Shown one piece after another: positions 26,771-35,808 of a stretch of 64,000 nt of DNA. The notes beneath the pieces are model-generated. The model saw nothing but the letters and a program-made list of their open reading frames with translations. It ran no database searches and was not told the origin of the DNA. The DNA lies in the NCBI RefSeq assembly GCF_009674885.1, contig NZ_WKKA01000001.1:613494-677493 (forward strand), read 5' to 3'. Made by a program: the position numbers and the translations under genes. Every line of letters begins with the position of its first letter. Position 1 is the first letter of the stretch. The stretch is from Paracoccus sp. S-4012. Lineage in GTDB: Bacteria > Pseudomonadota > Alphaproteobacteria > Rhodobacterales > Rhodobacteraceae.

Positions 26771-29700
26771 GCGCTGCCCCCTTCGATGACCAGAAAGGCG
26801 ATCAACTCGAAATCGTCCAGCCCCTTGATGGTATGGGTGAGCGCTGTCGTCCGCCCGCCGCTGAACAAGCTGTCGATGTCCTTCTCTTCCTTCACCTCGA
26901 TCATCGAGCGGATCGCGCTGGAGAGCAGGTCGGAGTAGCGGCCCATCTTGCGCCCGTCCTCGGTGCGCTCGTTGAAGATGCGGCAAACGTCGTGGATCGG
27001 CTCGATCCGCCCCTTGCAGCTGGATCGGATCAGGTCGAGCAGCCGCTTGACCTCGGTATGGTCGGCGACGATCCGGCCGTCATCGTCGATGTAGACCAGG
27101 TAGAAGGGGTGCAGCCGGTTCTGCTGGTTGACGTTCACGCTGTCGTGGATGTTCTTCAGCGCGAAGATGACGCCTGGCTGAAGCCCCAGCTCCGGCTGCG
27201 CGGGGACGACGGCGTGCATGCCAAAGGGCACGTTGTCGAGCTCGCCATGCTGCTTGACGTAATTGAGCAGGTCCATCCGGAAATCGTTCAGCCCGAGATC
27301 GGTGATCGAGATGCCGGCCTTTGCGTCGTCCAGCTCGATCACCTCCTCCTGCATCCGCCGCAGTTGTTCCTTGCGGTAGGCGATGTCGTTCGACTTGGCG
27401 GTGAGGACGTTGTCGTCGCCTGTCGCCGTGACGTCTGCGATCACCATCCGGTTCTCGACGCGTTCCTTGAGGTTGATGTACTCGTCGAGCGAGATATCGG
27501 GCCAGTAGTTGACCAGCTGGATCTGGCTGTTAGGGGATCCGATACGGTCGATCCGGCCGAACCTCTGGATGATGCGCACCGGGTTCCAGTGGATATCGTA
27601 GTTGATCAGGAAGTCGCAGTCCTGAAGGTTCTGGCCCTCGGAGATGCAGTCGGTGCCAATGAGGATGTCCAACTCGCCCGGCTCGTTCGGCAGGACGATG
27701 GACTTCTCCTTCGACCGCGGGGAAAACAGCGTCAGGACGCTCTGGAAATCGTAGGACTTCTTGAGCGTGGTCTTGGGCGCGTCCGACCCGGTGACCTTGC
27801 CGACATGAAGCCCGAGCTGCTGTGCGAAAGGTGCCAGGTTGTCGAATAGGTAGCTGGCGGTGTCCGCGAAGGCAGTGAACACCAGCACTTTGCGGTTTCC
27901 GGGGTTCAGCGGCTCGTCGACCTTCTGCCGGATGAGGGCGAGCAGATGTTGAAGCTTGGCATCATCGGCCGGCTTCACCTTGTCCATCGAGGCGATCAGG
28001 TCCTCGATAAGCACGAGGTCCGCAGCTAGGTCGTGCTTCCAGGACGGTAGGTCCATGTCGGCGAGACTGATCTGGACCTTCTTGCCTACCGTAAATTCGT
28101 CGAGCCCAGAGAGGTCATCGTCCTCCGGGTCGAAGTCGCTCACTTCGGCAAGGTAGTCACTGACGCTTTCGCCGCGTCCTGTTTCCTCAAAGTCGTCGAT
28201 TGCGTCGAGGGTGCGCGAGATATTGGCGCCGAGAGACCGAAGCGTGAGACGGAACGCGGCGACCGAGCTCTCCAGGCGTTTCAGCAGGTTGGTCGTCATG
28301 AGCGCCTGAAGGCTGCGCTCTCGATCGGCCTGCCTGAGCTTGCCGCGTCCGCCCTCGACCTGCGTGTCGTAGATTTCCTCGTACTTCCGCACACGGCTGG
28401 GCAGGATGTAGCTGATCGGGGCGTAGACCGCGAGGTTCAGCACCGAGAGCTGCGTGAAGATGTCGTTGAACCCCATCACGTCCGACCGTTCGGTGATCGG
28501 GCGATGGTAGGAGAGCGGCTTAAGCCTCTGGGGGAATTCACCAATGTCCTTCGTGTCGTAGAATGTCTCGATGTGCTTTCGTGACCGGGCGATGGTCACG
28601 GCGTCAAGGAGCTCGAAGAAGTCGAAGTCGAGCGTCTTCAGGATCGACGCAGCGGTTCTCCCCTCCGGAGGTAGAGACGCCCATTCATTGAAAGCTTTTT
28701 GCGCCCGGCGGAAAATCTCTTCGATGCTGGTATGGGCCCTCAGATTTTTGCTGAGCGCCTCGGACTGCCCTTCGTAAGCAAGCGCAAGCTGATTACGAAG
28801 GTCAGTGAACCGGTTGTTGACCGGAGTCGCAGAGAGCATCAGAACCTTAGTCTTCACGCCGGCGCGGATGACCTTGTTCATAAGCTTCTGGTAACGGGTC
28901 TCGCGGTCTTTGTAGACGTCGTTGTTGCGGAAATTGTGGGACTCGTCGATAACGACGAGGTCGTAATTTCCCCAGTTTATCCGGTTTAAGGGGATGCCAA
29001 AGGACTCACCCGACGTCCGTGACAGGTCCGTGTGGCAGAGGACATCATAATTTAACCGGTCCTTGGCGAAAATATTGGTGGTCAGGTTCGCATTGTAGTT
29101 CCGCCAGTTATCCGCGAGCTTCTTGGGGCAAAGAACGAGAACCGAGCGGTTCCGCAACTCATAATATTTGACCACCGCCAAGGCGGTGAATGTTTTGCCG
29201 AGACCGACCGAGTCCGCGAGAATGCACCCATTGTAGGTCTCGAGCTTATTGATGATGCCCGTGGCGGCGTCCTTCTGGTAGTTGAAGAGTTTGTTCCAGA
29301 CCACGCTCTCCTGGTAGCCTGTCAGGTCGTTCGGCAAGACGTCTTCATCGACCTCGTCGAGGAAGTCGTGGAAAATATTGTGGAGCATCATAAAATAGAT
29401 GCGCTCCGGGGAATTCTCCTGATAGACAGACTCAATGTACTCACAAATGGTGGCGGTGACGTCCCTCACCTTGTCCGGGTCCGACCAGATCTGATCGAAT
29501 AGCTGCAAATACATCTTGGCATGCGCCGGATCATCGAAGCGGGTTACGAAGTTGGAAACCGCATCGCCCTTTTGGTAGCCAAGCTCCACGGCCGTGAAGC
29601 CGCTGATTGGCATGTAGGCCACTTCGCCTTCAGACCCTGTAACATGCATGAATTGCTGCATTGGGGCCTTTGTCGTATTCGAACGAAACCTGGCCTTCTT

Positions 29701-30069
29701 GCGGATCCAATCAGCACACTCGCGGGCGACGGCGCGTTGAGTGAGCTTGTTGCGCAGCTGGATCTCGAACTCGGTGCCGTAGAGACCACTTTCCCGTCGT
29801 GCCTTAGGAATGAAGAACTCCCTCCGTTCCTTCCGGAGGCGATCCGTCACGTCGGTCGGCACAAAGGTCGGGGCCGTGAAAATGAACTCAAGATTCTCGA
29901 TCTTCCCGAGCTCGGATCTCAATGCTTCAAAAGCGTAGATGGAAAAGCAGGAGGCCGCAACCTTCAAGCGGCCTCCGCGGCACATGGTGAGCTTCAGGTC
30001 ATCGCCGAGGAGATAAGACGTATTGTCGATGATTTTCATGAAATGAGCGTCGATCGCGGTCTGACGCAT
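26767..30069 (-). CDS. SNF2/DEAD-like helicase with N-terminal phospholipase D-like region
   Basis: The 1100-residue protein is a superfamily 2 ATPase. The first ~170 residues resemble the PLD-like domain that precedes such helicases, although I do not see a clear HxK pair. Walker A lies near 285-293 (DSVGLGKTF), the DExH box DESH at 375-378, motif III-like LSATPVNNR soon after, and motif VI as QRFGRIDRIGS in the helicase C domain. It is the promoter-proximal gene of a four-gene operon and overlaps DUF4391 by 4 bases. It could translocate on DNA or RNA to aid sensing of foreign DNA. An internal ATG at 30039 is an alternative start. Confidence 0.88.
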   Translation of the reverse strand: MRQTAIDAHFMKIIDNTSYLLGDDLKLTMCRGGRLKVAASCFSIYAFEALRSELGKIENLEFIFTAPTFVPTDVTDRLRKERREFFIPKARRESGLYGTEFEIQLRNKLTQRAVARECADWIRKKARFRSNTTKAPMQQFMHVTGSEGEVAYMPISGFTAVELGYQKGDAVSNFVTRFDDPAHAKMYLQLFDQIWSDPDKVRDVTATICEYIESVYQENSPERIYFMMLHNIFHDFLDEVDEDVLPNDLTGYQESVVWNKLFNYQKDAATGIINKLETYNGCILADSVGLGKTFTALAVVKYYELRNRSVLVLCPKKLADNWRNYNANLTTNIFAKDRLNYDVLCHTDLSRTSGESFGIPLNRINWGNYDLVVIDESHNFRNNDVYKDRETRYQKLMNKVIRAGVKTKVLMLSATPVNNRFTDLRNQLALAYEGQSEALSKNLRAHTSIEEIFRRAQKAFNEWASLPPEGRTAASILKTLDFDFFELLDAVTIARSRKHIETFYDTKDIGEFPQRLKPLSYHRPITERSDVMGFNDIFTQLSVLNLAVYAPISYILPSRVRKYEEIYDTQVEGGRGKLRQADRERSLQALMTTNLLKRLESSVAAFRLTLRSLGANISRTLDAIDDFEETGRGESVSDYLAEVSDFDPEDDDLSGLDEFTVGKKVQISLADMDLPSWKHDLAADLVLIEDLIASMDKVKPADDAKLQHLLALIRQKVDEPLNPGNRKVLVFTAFADTASYLFDNLAPFAQQLGLHVGKVTGSDAPKTTLKKSYDFQSVLTLFSPRSKEKSIVLPNEPGELDILIGTDCISEGQNLQDCDFLINYDIHWNPVRIIQRFGRIDRIGSPNSQIQLVNYWPDISLDEYINLKERVENRMVIADVTATGDDNVLTAKSNDIAYRKEQLRRMQEEVIELDDAKAGISITDLGLNDFRMDLLNYVKQHGELDNVPFGMHAVVPAQPELGLQPGVIFALKNIHDSVNVNQQNRLHPFYLVYIDDDGRIVADHTEVKRLLDLIRSSCKGRIEPIHDVCRIFNERTEDGRKMGRYSDLLSSAIRSMIEVKEEKDIDSLFSGGRTTALTHTIKGLDDFELIAFLVIEGGSA

Positions 30070-30236
30070 CTTTAGGTCGCCCTGCGAGTTTGCTCAGCGA
30101 TCGGTTCTGCCGCGCCTCGGTTCTTCCCCTTTGCAGTTCACTCTCGTGGGCTGTGGTCCCGACAGACTAAGAACACGTTGAAGTCGTGCCACGCAAGCCG
30201 AGCCGCACTCAAGACCGGCTGCGTGTGCTATGAAGA

Positions 30237-30377
30237 CCCAGCGTCACTTCCGACCCCTGCTAGCCCTCTAGGATCGCCGTTTCGATGTCGGGCGGGTACA
30301 CGTGTCACGTACGACGGCGCGATCCCCTCGCGCTCAGCCAGTTCGGCAATGGTGGTGAACTGGCCCGTTTCGACCGG
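30237..30377 (-). pseudogene. Recombinase-family C-terminal remnant
   Basis: Minus-strand translation gives ETGQFTTIAELAEREG and APSYVTRV, the helix-turn-helix segment typical of the C-terminal part of large serine recombinases. After a frame change it continues as YPPDIETAILEG, then an in-frame TAG, then QGSEVTL. The piece is clearly broken (frameshift plus stop). It marks an earlier mobile element at the right end of the first accessory block. Confidence 0.6.
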
Positions 30378-30549
30378 ACACTTGGGCATAGCCATGGAGG
30401 CTTGGGCATATGCCTGAGCACGTGCATATGTCTGGGATCGAGATCATCACGGACGGCGGCCGCCGTCGCCGCGTGGAGCGCGGCCGAGAAGCTGGGATGT
30501 GCACCGCAGCACGCCTCCATCGCGACGGTACAGGGTGAAAGCGTGTCCG

Positions 30550-30669
30550 TCAGATCGCGAGGGTCGCCTGCCGGACGCGCAGGGGCAGGACAATCTGCCC
30601 CTGCGCGTCCAGTCCAACGAGGCTGTTCAGGTTCTTGTCGAGGTCAATTCCGAGGGTCACGATGGTCAT
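30550..30669 (-). pseudogene. IS110-family transposase N-terminal remnant
   Basis: The 39-residue piece begins with TIVTLGIDLDKNLNSLVGLD, the start of the IS110 DEDD transposase with its first catalytic aspartate, and keeps a strong ribosome site (AGGAAGGAG) before the ATG at 30669. It stops after about 40 codons, whereas the intact protein has over 300, so only the 5' end survives. Confidence 0.7.
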
Positions 30670-31369
30670 CGGTTCGCTCCTTCCTCTCAACACACACCGG
30701 CACCATAGCTCGGCGCCGGCGGGAGGGGCGGGCCATCCCATAAAACCGACCTTGCTTGCCAGGTCGCCGCTCAGGGACGATTTCCGGTGAAGGTCGTGGC
30801 CGGCACGCGTCCTACGGGGCACGACCCAGCACCATGCTTCAGAACCGTTTGACTAACGTAGTAGCGGTACAGCCGCCCGCCTTGCGCGTGTGCGTTAGTG
30901 AAAACGCGGCGCCGTCCAGTCCGAACAGGGGGGCATTCAGCAGCGCGGGCGTGTCGGCGCGAGTGCGCGCGGCTCGTTTGCGAGGGCCCTCCTGCAGGAT
31001 TTGAGTGGACCTTGTCCCACGTCACGCAGATGAGGGGAGCGGTACTCGTTGTTATTAGATGGGGGCAGGCGTGGGGGAAGGGCGGCCAAGCGTACTGGCT
31101 ACCCTCTGACCACAAACAATAAATCGAAGCCGTTTGGTGGAGCCAAGGAGAGCCAAGTGAAGCCAGGGAGATCTGATGAACTCACGGTAGAGCGCTGATA
31201 TCAAGGAGATAATACTGGGTTTTGACTCAACCATGATCATCGCTACTGTAGCGTCTGGTGTAGCAAAGTATGTAGCAAAATTTGAGGAGCGTCACCCTGG
31301 GTGTCGGCAGGTCTGGCCGCAGTCTAGCTGCGCCCCGAAGAACGGCAGGAAGCGCAATGGTGGGCAACG
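30670..31369. other. Junction region before the second integrase
   Basis: About 700 bases without a gene. It contains the second copy of the 14-bp candidate attachment sequence (31135-31148), directly followed by short imperfect repeats of the AGCCAAG type. This is probably where two integrated elements meet. Confidence 0.5.
31135..31148. repeat. Candidate right attachment-site repeat (14 bp)
   Basis: Second copy of TGGTGGAGCCAAGG (first at 4299-4312), in the same orientation. The two copies bracket integrase 1 and all cargo up to the SNF2 helicase, 26.8 kb. It also lies about 220 bp upstream of integrase 2, so it could serve that enzyme instead. Confidence 0.4.
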
Positions 31370-32821
31370 ATGGCAGGCATCATCCTGAGAGGCACGACGT
31401 GGCACTTCCGATGGGTTGTCCCTGAGGAATTTCGTGCCATCGTCAACAAGAAAGAGATCCACAGAAGCCTCAAGACCGACAGTCGGTCAGAGGCCGAGGC
31501 CCGGGCGCGAGACTACGAGCGCGAGTTGCGGGCCCGCTACGAAGCGGTTCTGGCCGGAAAGGCTTCGTTGACAGATGGGATGGAGGCCTTCAGCGCCGCT
31601 GTCCGTATCGCACGGGGACTAGGAATCCCTTATCGGTCGGCGAAAGAACTGGCGGAAGGCAGGATCGAAGACATTCTCACCCGCGTCGAAACCGCGCAGG
31701 CAATCTCGTCGGACGCTTCAGATCCGGGCACCGTCGCAGCCGTGCTAGGCGGCATAGAGAAACCCCTCTTGCGGCTGTCGCAACTGGCCGATCATGTCGA
31801 TGGTCTGGCCAAAGACGAGAATCGATTTAAGAACGAAACGCAGCTGCGGAAATGGCGCAACGGTAACAAGCGGACACTGACCCAGGCAATCGAAGCTATC
31901 GGGAGCGATCTTCTGGTTCAGGACTTTAACGCCGAGCATGCGATGAAGCATCTCTTGTGGCTGGAGAAACGGGTGGCGCGCAAGGAGATCAGCGCCGAGA
32001 CGGTCAAGAAGGAGCTGACCTATGCCGCCAGTTGCATCAAACGATATTATCGTGCTGCCGGCGTTGCCCACCCTCCCCGCCCCTATGCTGGCCTGTCCGT
32101 CTCGAAAGGGGTGGCAAAGATCTCCCATAAACCGAAAGACCAGAAGCGCAAGCGCGAGCTCTCCGTCGACTGGATCCTCCAGACACTTCTGGCACCCGGA
32201 ACTCTGGATGGTCTGAATCCCGAGGCCCGCGACATTCTGCTCATCTGTGTCGAAACCGGGTGCCGACAATCCGAAATCTATAACACCCCCCTTGCCGATA
32301 TCCATGTTGAGGCACCGCATCCGTATTTCGAGCTACGGCCGACTGAAGGTGCGCGCGAGTTGAAGAACAGCGCCTCGGAGCGATCGGTGCCCTTGGTCGG
32401 GATTGCGCTCTCTGCCATGAAGAGGGTGGTGAAACGCGGAGGCTTCAAGGCCTATAACGGCAAGGACTCTTGGAGTGCCGCGGTAAATAAATACCTGCGC
32501 GAACGCGGCGCGATGCCTGACGGGCATACCATCGGCGGCCTGCGACATGCGTGGGAGGGGCGGATGCGCCGAGCCGGCATCGCGATCGACGATAGGGGCG
32601 TCATGATGGGCCACAGCGTCGCTCTGATCCGGGATCGTGAAGAATATGGGGACATCACTCTAGCCGAACGGCATAGTTTTGCGCAGCGGGTTGCGTTAGA
32701 CATTGCAGATCCGGTGGCGCATCTGGATGATAGGGTAATTACCGCGCCCCGGAAGCGACAAAAGGCGGCGAAGGAAATGCCATGTGAAGGCGGCGCGCCC
32801 GATCGAGAGCGGTCTCTTTAG
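31370..32821 (+). CDS. DUF6538-type tyrosine integrase
   Basis: The 483-residue protein has the short N-terminal domain of DUF6538 integrases (WHFRWVVPEEFRAIV, then LKTDSRSEAEARARDYE) and a C-terminal tyrosine recombinase domain: R299 (GCRQSEI), the H-R-H block in HTIGGLRHAWEGR near 388-393, H415 (MMGHSV) and nucleophile Y426 (DREEYGD). This type is common in Rhodobacterales islands. It appears intact and probably inserted the second accessory block to its right. Its last 83 bases overlap the end of a small gene on the other strand. Confidence 0.92.
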   Translation: MAGIILRGTTWHFRWVVPEEFRAIVNKKEIHRSLKTDSRSEAEARARDYERELRARYEAVLAGKASLTDGMEAFSAAVRIARGLGIPYRSAKELAEGRIEDILTRVETAQAISSDASDPGTVAAVLGGIEKPLLRLSQLADHVDGLAKDENRFKNETQLRKWRNGNKRTLTQAIEAIGSDLLVQDFNAEHAMKHLLWLEKRVARKEISAETVKKELTYAASCIKRYYRAAGVAHPPRPYAGLSVSKGVAKISHKPKDQKRKRELSVDWILQTLLAPGTLDGLNPEARDILLICVETGCRQSEIYNTPLADIHVEAPHPYFELRPTEGARELKNSASERSVPLVGIALSAMKRVVKRGGFKAYNGKDSWSAAVNKYLRERGAMPDGHTIGGLRHAWEGRMRRAGIAIDDRGVMMGHSVALIRDREEYGDITLAERHSFAQRVALDIADPVAHLDDRVITAPRKRQKAAKEMPCEGGAPDRERSL

Positions 32822-32945
32822 CATGGATGGCCGCGAGTTCGGCCTCCAAACGTTCAAACAACGGCAGGTAGGCCTCGCCGTGCTGCGCAACGCAGCTGGC
32901 GACATATTGCAGCGCGCACTCGAGACGCTCGGTGGGTTTTCTCAC
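32739..32945 (-). CDS. Small helical protein, unknown
   Basis: The 68-residue product is charged and helical (ERLECALQYVASCVAQHG, then a coiled-coil-like LFERLEAELAAIHAKE). I do not recognise it. The GTG at 32945 has AAGGG at a good distance upstream. The gene converges on and overlaps the integrase end by 83 bases. Codon use looks coding, but the frame is open further upstream, so the start is uncertain. Confidence 0.45.
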   Translation of the reverse strand: MRKPTERLECALQYVASCVAQHGEAYLPLFERLEAELAAIHAKETALDRARRLHMAFPSPPFVASGAR

Positions 32946-33394
32946 CGTGCCCTTGTGCGACGCGCTTGTTTGCCAACTTTCCGCCTGTTCCGGATGCTCG
33001 GAAGCGGCGGGCCACCCCGGCGCGACCCGGCCGCCGGCCAATGTGCCCGGTCCGCTCCTCCCTGCTGTCTGATCCAATATCTGCCGTGCCACGAAGCAAG
33101 CCTTCCCAGTCCGCGCGAAGGGGCTCTCCGGCGGTCGATGTCGATGTCGCGATGCCTTCCGGAACCTGTCCCGGTGCTGTCCTGACCAGTATAGACGCTC
33201 GCGAGGCGCTGTGGTCCGCCCAGACTTTCGAGAATGAGGATTCCATGCCCGAACATGAGGATAACCTCCGATTGTGGCCCCGGAGAGGCTATCTCGGGGA
33301 TGTCTGCGTCCTTGGATGTGGTTTGATGCCGCTCCGATAGCTGCTCTGGGCCATGCTGGCGTGGGAGTTGGCCATGCAGTTTGCGAAAAAGAAT
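32946..33394. other. Region left of the IS element
   Basis: About 450 bases. Several frames are open on both strands, none recognisable. The right end (33289-33394, minus) is the 3' part of a short frame that the IS element has split. Confidence 0.4.
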
Positions 33395-33403
33395 ATGGCA
33401 AAC
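33395..33403. repeat. Left 9-bp target-site duplication
   Basis: ATGGCAAAC abuts the left terminal repeat of the IS and is repeated exactly at 34444-34452 on the other side. Confidence 0.85.
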
Positions 33404-34443
33404 GGCATCGTTGCAGAATGGCGGCTTGATGCGTGACTTCCCCTTCCCCCCTCAGGTTCAGGCCACGCGGACGATCTCGGCGGTGCCGAGGGCATTGAAG
33501 TGTTATGAAGGCGACGCAGATGTGGATTTCGGCGGTTTGGCGGTTCAGGTCTCTTGCGGCGATGCGCTCGCCGAATGCATTGAGGAGCGCATCCTGACCT
33601 CGGCTCATCTGCGGGCGTGGTATCCTGTCCATCGTTTCCAGAACGCGCCGCCGTAGTGCCGCGTGGCGCGCAGGGTTTCGTTGCGGGCCCGCGCGGCTGC
33701 GCAGTCCTCTTTCAACGGTCGGCCGTTCTTGCGGATCGGGATGATTGCTGTGCCACTGCGTGCGATGATGGCCCTGTGGCAGCGTCGGGTGTCGTAGGCG
33801 CCGTCTGCGATCACGGTGCCGATCTCCTCATCTTCGGGGATCTGGTCCAGCAGCTCCGGCAGGACGGGGTTGTCGCCTTCCCAGCTGGGTGTGAACTCGA
33901 CTGCGCGAATGTCGGAGGTGGCCGTGTCCATGGCCAGGTGGACCTTGCGCCATTGGCGGCGGCTCTGAGCACCATGCTTGCGCCTGCCATTCGCCGTCGC
34001 CGAGAAACTTGATCTTTGTGCTGTCCACCATCAGGTTCAGCGGCCCGGCAGCGCGGAGATTCGGGATCTGCACCTCCACGGTCTTCTGCCTGCGGCAAAG
34101 GGTCGAATAGTCCGGAACGGGCCAGGCCAGGCCGGCCCGCTGCAGGAGGCTGGAGACCATCCCGGCAGTCTGCCTGAGCGGAAGCTTGAACAGAACCTTG
34201 GTCGACAGGCAGAACTGGATCGCCTCATTCGAGAAAACTGGCGGGCGCCCCCGGCGAGCCTGATGCGGCGAGTGCCAGGCCATCTCCTTGTCCAGCCAGA
34301 TCAGCAGCGACCCACGCTTCCGGAGCGCATCGTTGTAGGCGGACCCGTCCGTCGTGCGCTAGCCGGCGGGCCTGCGCTTGCTCATGCTGCCCCTCTAACC
34401 ACATGGTGTGAATCCTTCACGGCGAGAGTTCTGCAACAACGCC
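33404..34443 (-). mobile_element. IS5-family element, IS903-like subgroup (1040 bp, inactive)
   Basis: The element has imperfect terminal inverted repeats (GGCATCGTTGCAGAA on the left; GGCGTTGTTGCAGAA as reverse complement on the right, 13 of 15 matching) and is flanked by a perfect 9-bp duplication. Length near 1 kb, GGC-TTGTTG-type ends and 9-bp duplication fit the IS903 subgroup of IS5. The transposase inside is broken. The intact duplication shows that it moved in as a unit and that both ends are original. Confidence 0.85.
33458..34385 (-). pseudogene. IS5-family DDE transposase, frameshifted
   Basis: Reading from ATG 34385: MSKRRPAG, an in-frame TAG, then AYNDALRKRGSLLIWLDKE and an N-terminal domain with RRGRPPVFSNEAI. 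The first catalytic Asp is in LMVDSTKIKFLGDGEW. A frame change follows, then DTATSDIRAVEF and the second Asp region in TVIADGAYDTRR, further shifts near FGERIAARD, and the end FNALGTAEIVRVA before TGA at 33460-33458. One nonsense and at least three frameshifts make it inactive. Confidence 0.82.
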
Positions 34444-34452
34444 ATGGCAAAC
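34444..34452. repeat. Right 9-bp target-site duplication
   Basis: ATGGCAAAC, identical to 33395-33403, directly adjoining the right terminal repeat of the IS. Confidence 0.85.
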
Positions 34453-34536
34453 TGAAAATTCGGGTCTGCCATTATCCGGTAAGACTTCTCGTTGCGGTGT
34501 CGGCGCACACCCGGTGACCGGACCTCCTGGTCGAGA

Positions 34537-35448
34537 TCAATTCGGGTTGGCGCGCCACCAGGCGAGGCATTCTTCGAGATACTCGCGAATAGCGGGGGTA
34601 AGGCGACCGATACCGGCGAGCCGGGCACATTCCCGAAGTGGGTTCGCCGCATGGGCCAGCGCCACGGCGTGCTGGTCGAGGAGGTCGGCGAGCTCATGTC
34701 GCGAGATCTCGCGGATGTCGCGCTCCGGCCTGACGCGATACGGGACACGACTGGTGTAGGCACCTGGCTCCCACACGAAAGCGGTGCCGTCCTCCTCGTG
34801 GATCTCGGCGGCACCGAGGCACGCATCGATGCGCGCCGCGATCAGCCCGCCCGCCCGGTGCCAGCCATGGAGCCGAGCGACCTTCCGTCGCAGGAGGTCG
34901 AGGGGAAGCGGCGCATCTGTCCGGATGATGTCCGCGATGATCGAGTTGAGCCTGATCGAATAGCCGTCGGAGAAGAAGGCCTTCTGAAACCCCGCCAGTT
35001 CCGCCAGGTCCCCGCCCGGTTCAGCGCGGTGCGGTGCCGGCCGACTGTTTTTGGGAGGACCGGCACGGCTGTTGGACCGGGCATCGAACTGGGAATTTCC
35101 GTTGGCGGCTGCCTCCAGCACGGCGCTGCCGTCCAGCACCGGCATCGGCACACGCGTAACCTGCAGGGCGTCGCCGCTGTGTCGGGCCGCGACATAAAGG
35201 TCGATCAGCAGGCGCAGATCAGCACGGTGTTCCGGTCGGACATCGACCTCCATGCGGACGAGGCCCGCGTGTCTCTTGCGCTCCCGAGAGCGCTGGTTCG
35301 CCTCCCGCCGCCGAGTCTTCGCGGCCAACCCATATCGGGCGAGGCTCTCCTTCTCCTGCCGGGAAAGGCTGTTCAAGATCAGGTCGTCATCGTCCAATTC
35401 GAAATCCCTCGTGCCACTCCTCCTGACATCAGCAGCGGACGCCCGCAT
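34537..35448 (-). CDS. DUF3320 domain protein
   Basis: The C-terminal 150 residues resemble DUF3320, a winged-helix-like region usually at the end of very large DUF4011-type helicases: LPLDLLRRKVARLHGW, then FVWEPGAY and RDIREISRHELADLL. Here it stands on a roughly 300-residue protein without helicase motifs. The N-terminal half is basic (KTRRREANQRSRERKRH). ATG 35448 is preferred over one at 35499 because AAGG precedes it at the right distance. It diverges from the mobilisation genes. It may be a plasmid-type DNA-binding protein or a fragment recruited from a helicase; function unknown. Confidence 0.6.
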   Translation of the reverse strand: MRASAADVRRSGTRDFELDDDDLILNSLSRQEKESLARYGLAAKTRRREANQRSRERKRHAGLVRMEVDVRPEHRADLRLLIDLYVAARHSGDALQVTRVPMPVLDGSAVLEAAANGNSQFDARSNSRAGPPKNSRPAPHRAEPGGDLAELAGFQKAFFSDGYSIRLNSIIADIIRTDAPLPLDLLRRKVARLHGWHRAGGLIAARIDACLGAAEIHEEDGTAFVWEPGAYTSRVPYRVRPERDIREISRHELADLLDQHAVALAHAANPLRECARLAGIGRLTPAIREYLEECLAWWRANPN

Positions 35449-35808
35449 CGCCAGCCTTGATCCGGCGATATCCACAGTCTCGCGCCGGCTGCACGCCATG
35501 TCGGCCCGGTCGTAGCTCGTCCGGGCTGCACAACGAGCAGCACGGGCAGGGTGGAGGTGAGACCTGTGGGGGTTGCTGGATATGCCGCGTGCTGGTCAGC
35601 GTCCCGGACACCGGAAGGCTTGACGGAGTGACTTCGGAAGATGTTCCGGGGCATCTCCGGTGGCCTGTGACAGCAAGTCTCCGCGACTGGTCACCAGAAA
35701 ACGCCTGCGGCCGAGACGGGGTCGCTCTCGCTGGTTTGGTTTTTTCATCGGGGCGTCGGAGCCTGTGAGGGCCGCGGCAATGCAGCCCCGGTGTAGCGTG
35801 TGAAGCAG
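35449..35808. other. Divergent intergenic region, possible oriT
   Basis: About 360 bases between the DUF3320 gene and the mobC-relaxase pair. In mobilisable elements the transfer origin typically lies just upstream of mobC. I see no nick sequence I can name and no long inverted repeat, so oriT is suggested by position only. Confidence 0.3.

Larger units (their letters stand above)
33289..34472 (-). pseudogene. Short ORF (44 codons) split by the IS element
   Basis: If the IS (33404-34443) and one copy of the 9-bp duplication are removed, a minus-strand frame is restored from ATG 34472 to TAG 33289. It begins MADPNFQFA and continues IFFFANCMANSHASMAQ to a stop. Both halves join in frame, supporting a real small gene before insertion. 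Function unknown; no good ribosome site is visible. Confidence 0.4.

Noticed and set aside
35449..35808. Defined oriT nick site
   Set aside because: Location is right, but I found no nick-region consensus or inverted repeat I can support, so only the region is mentioned.
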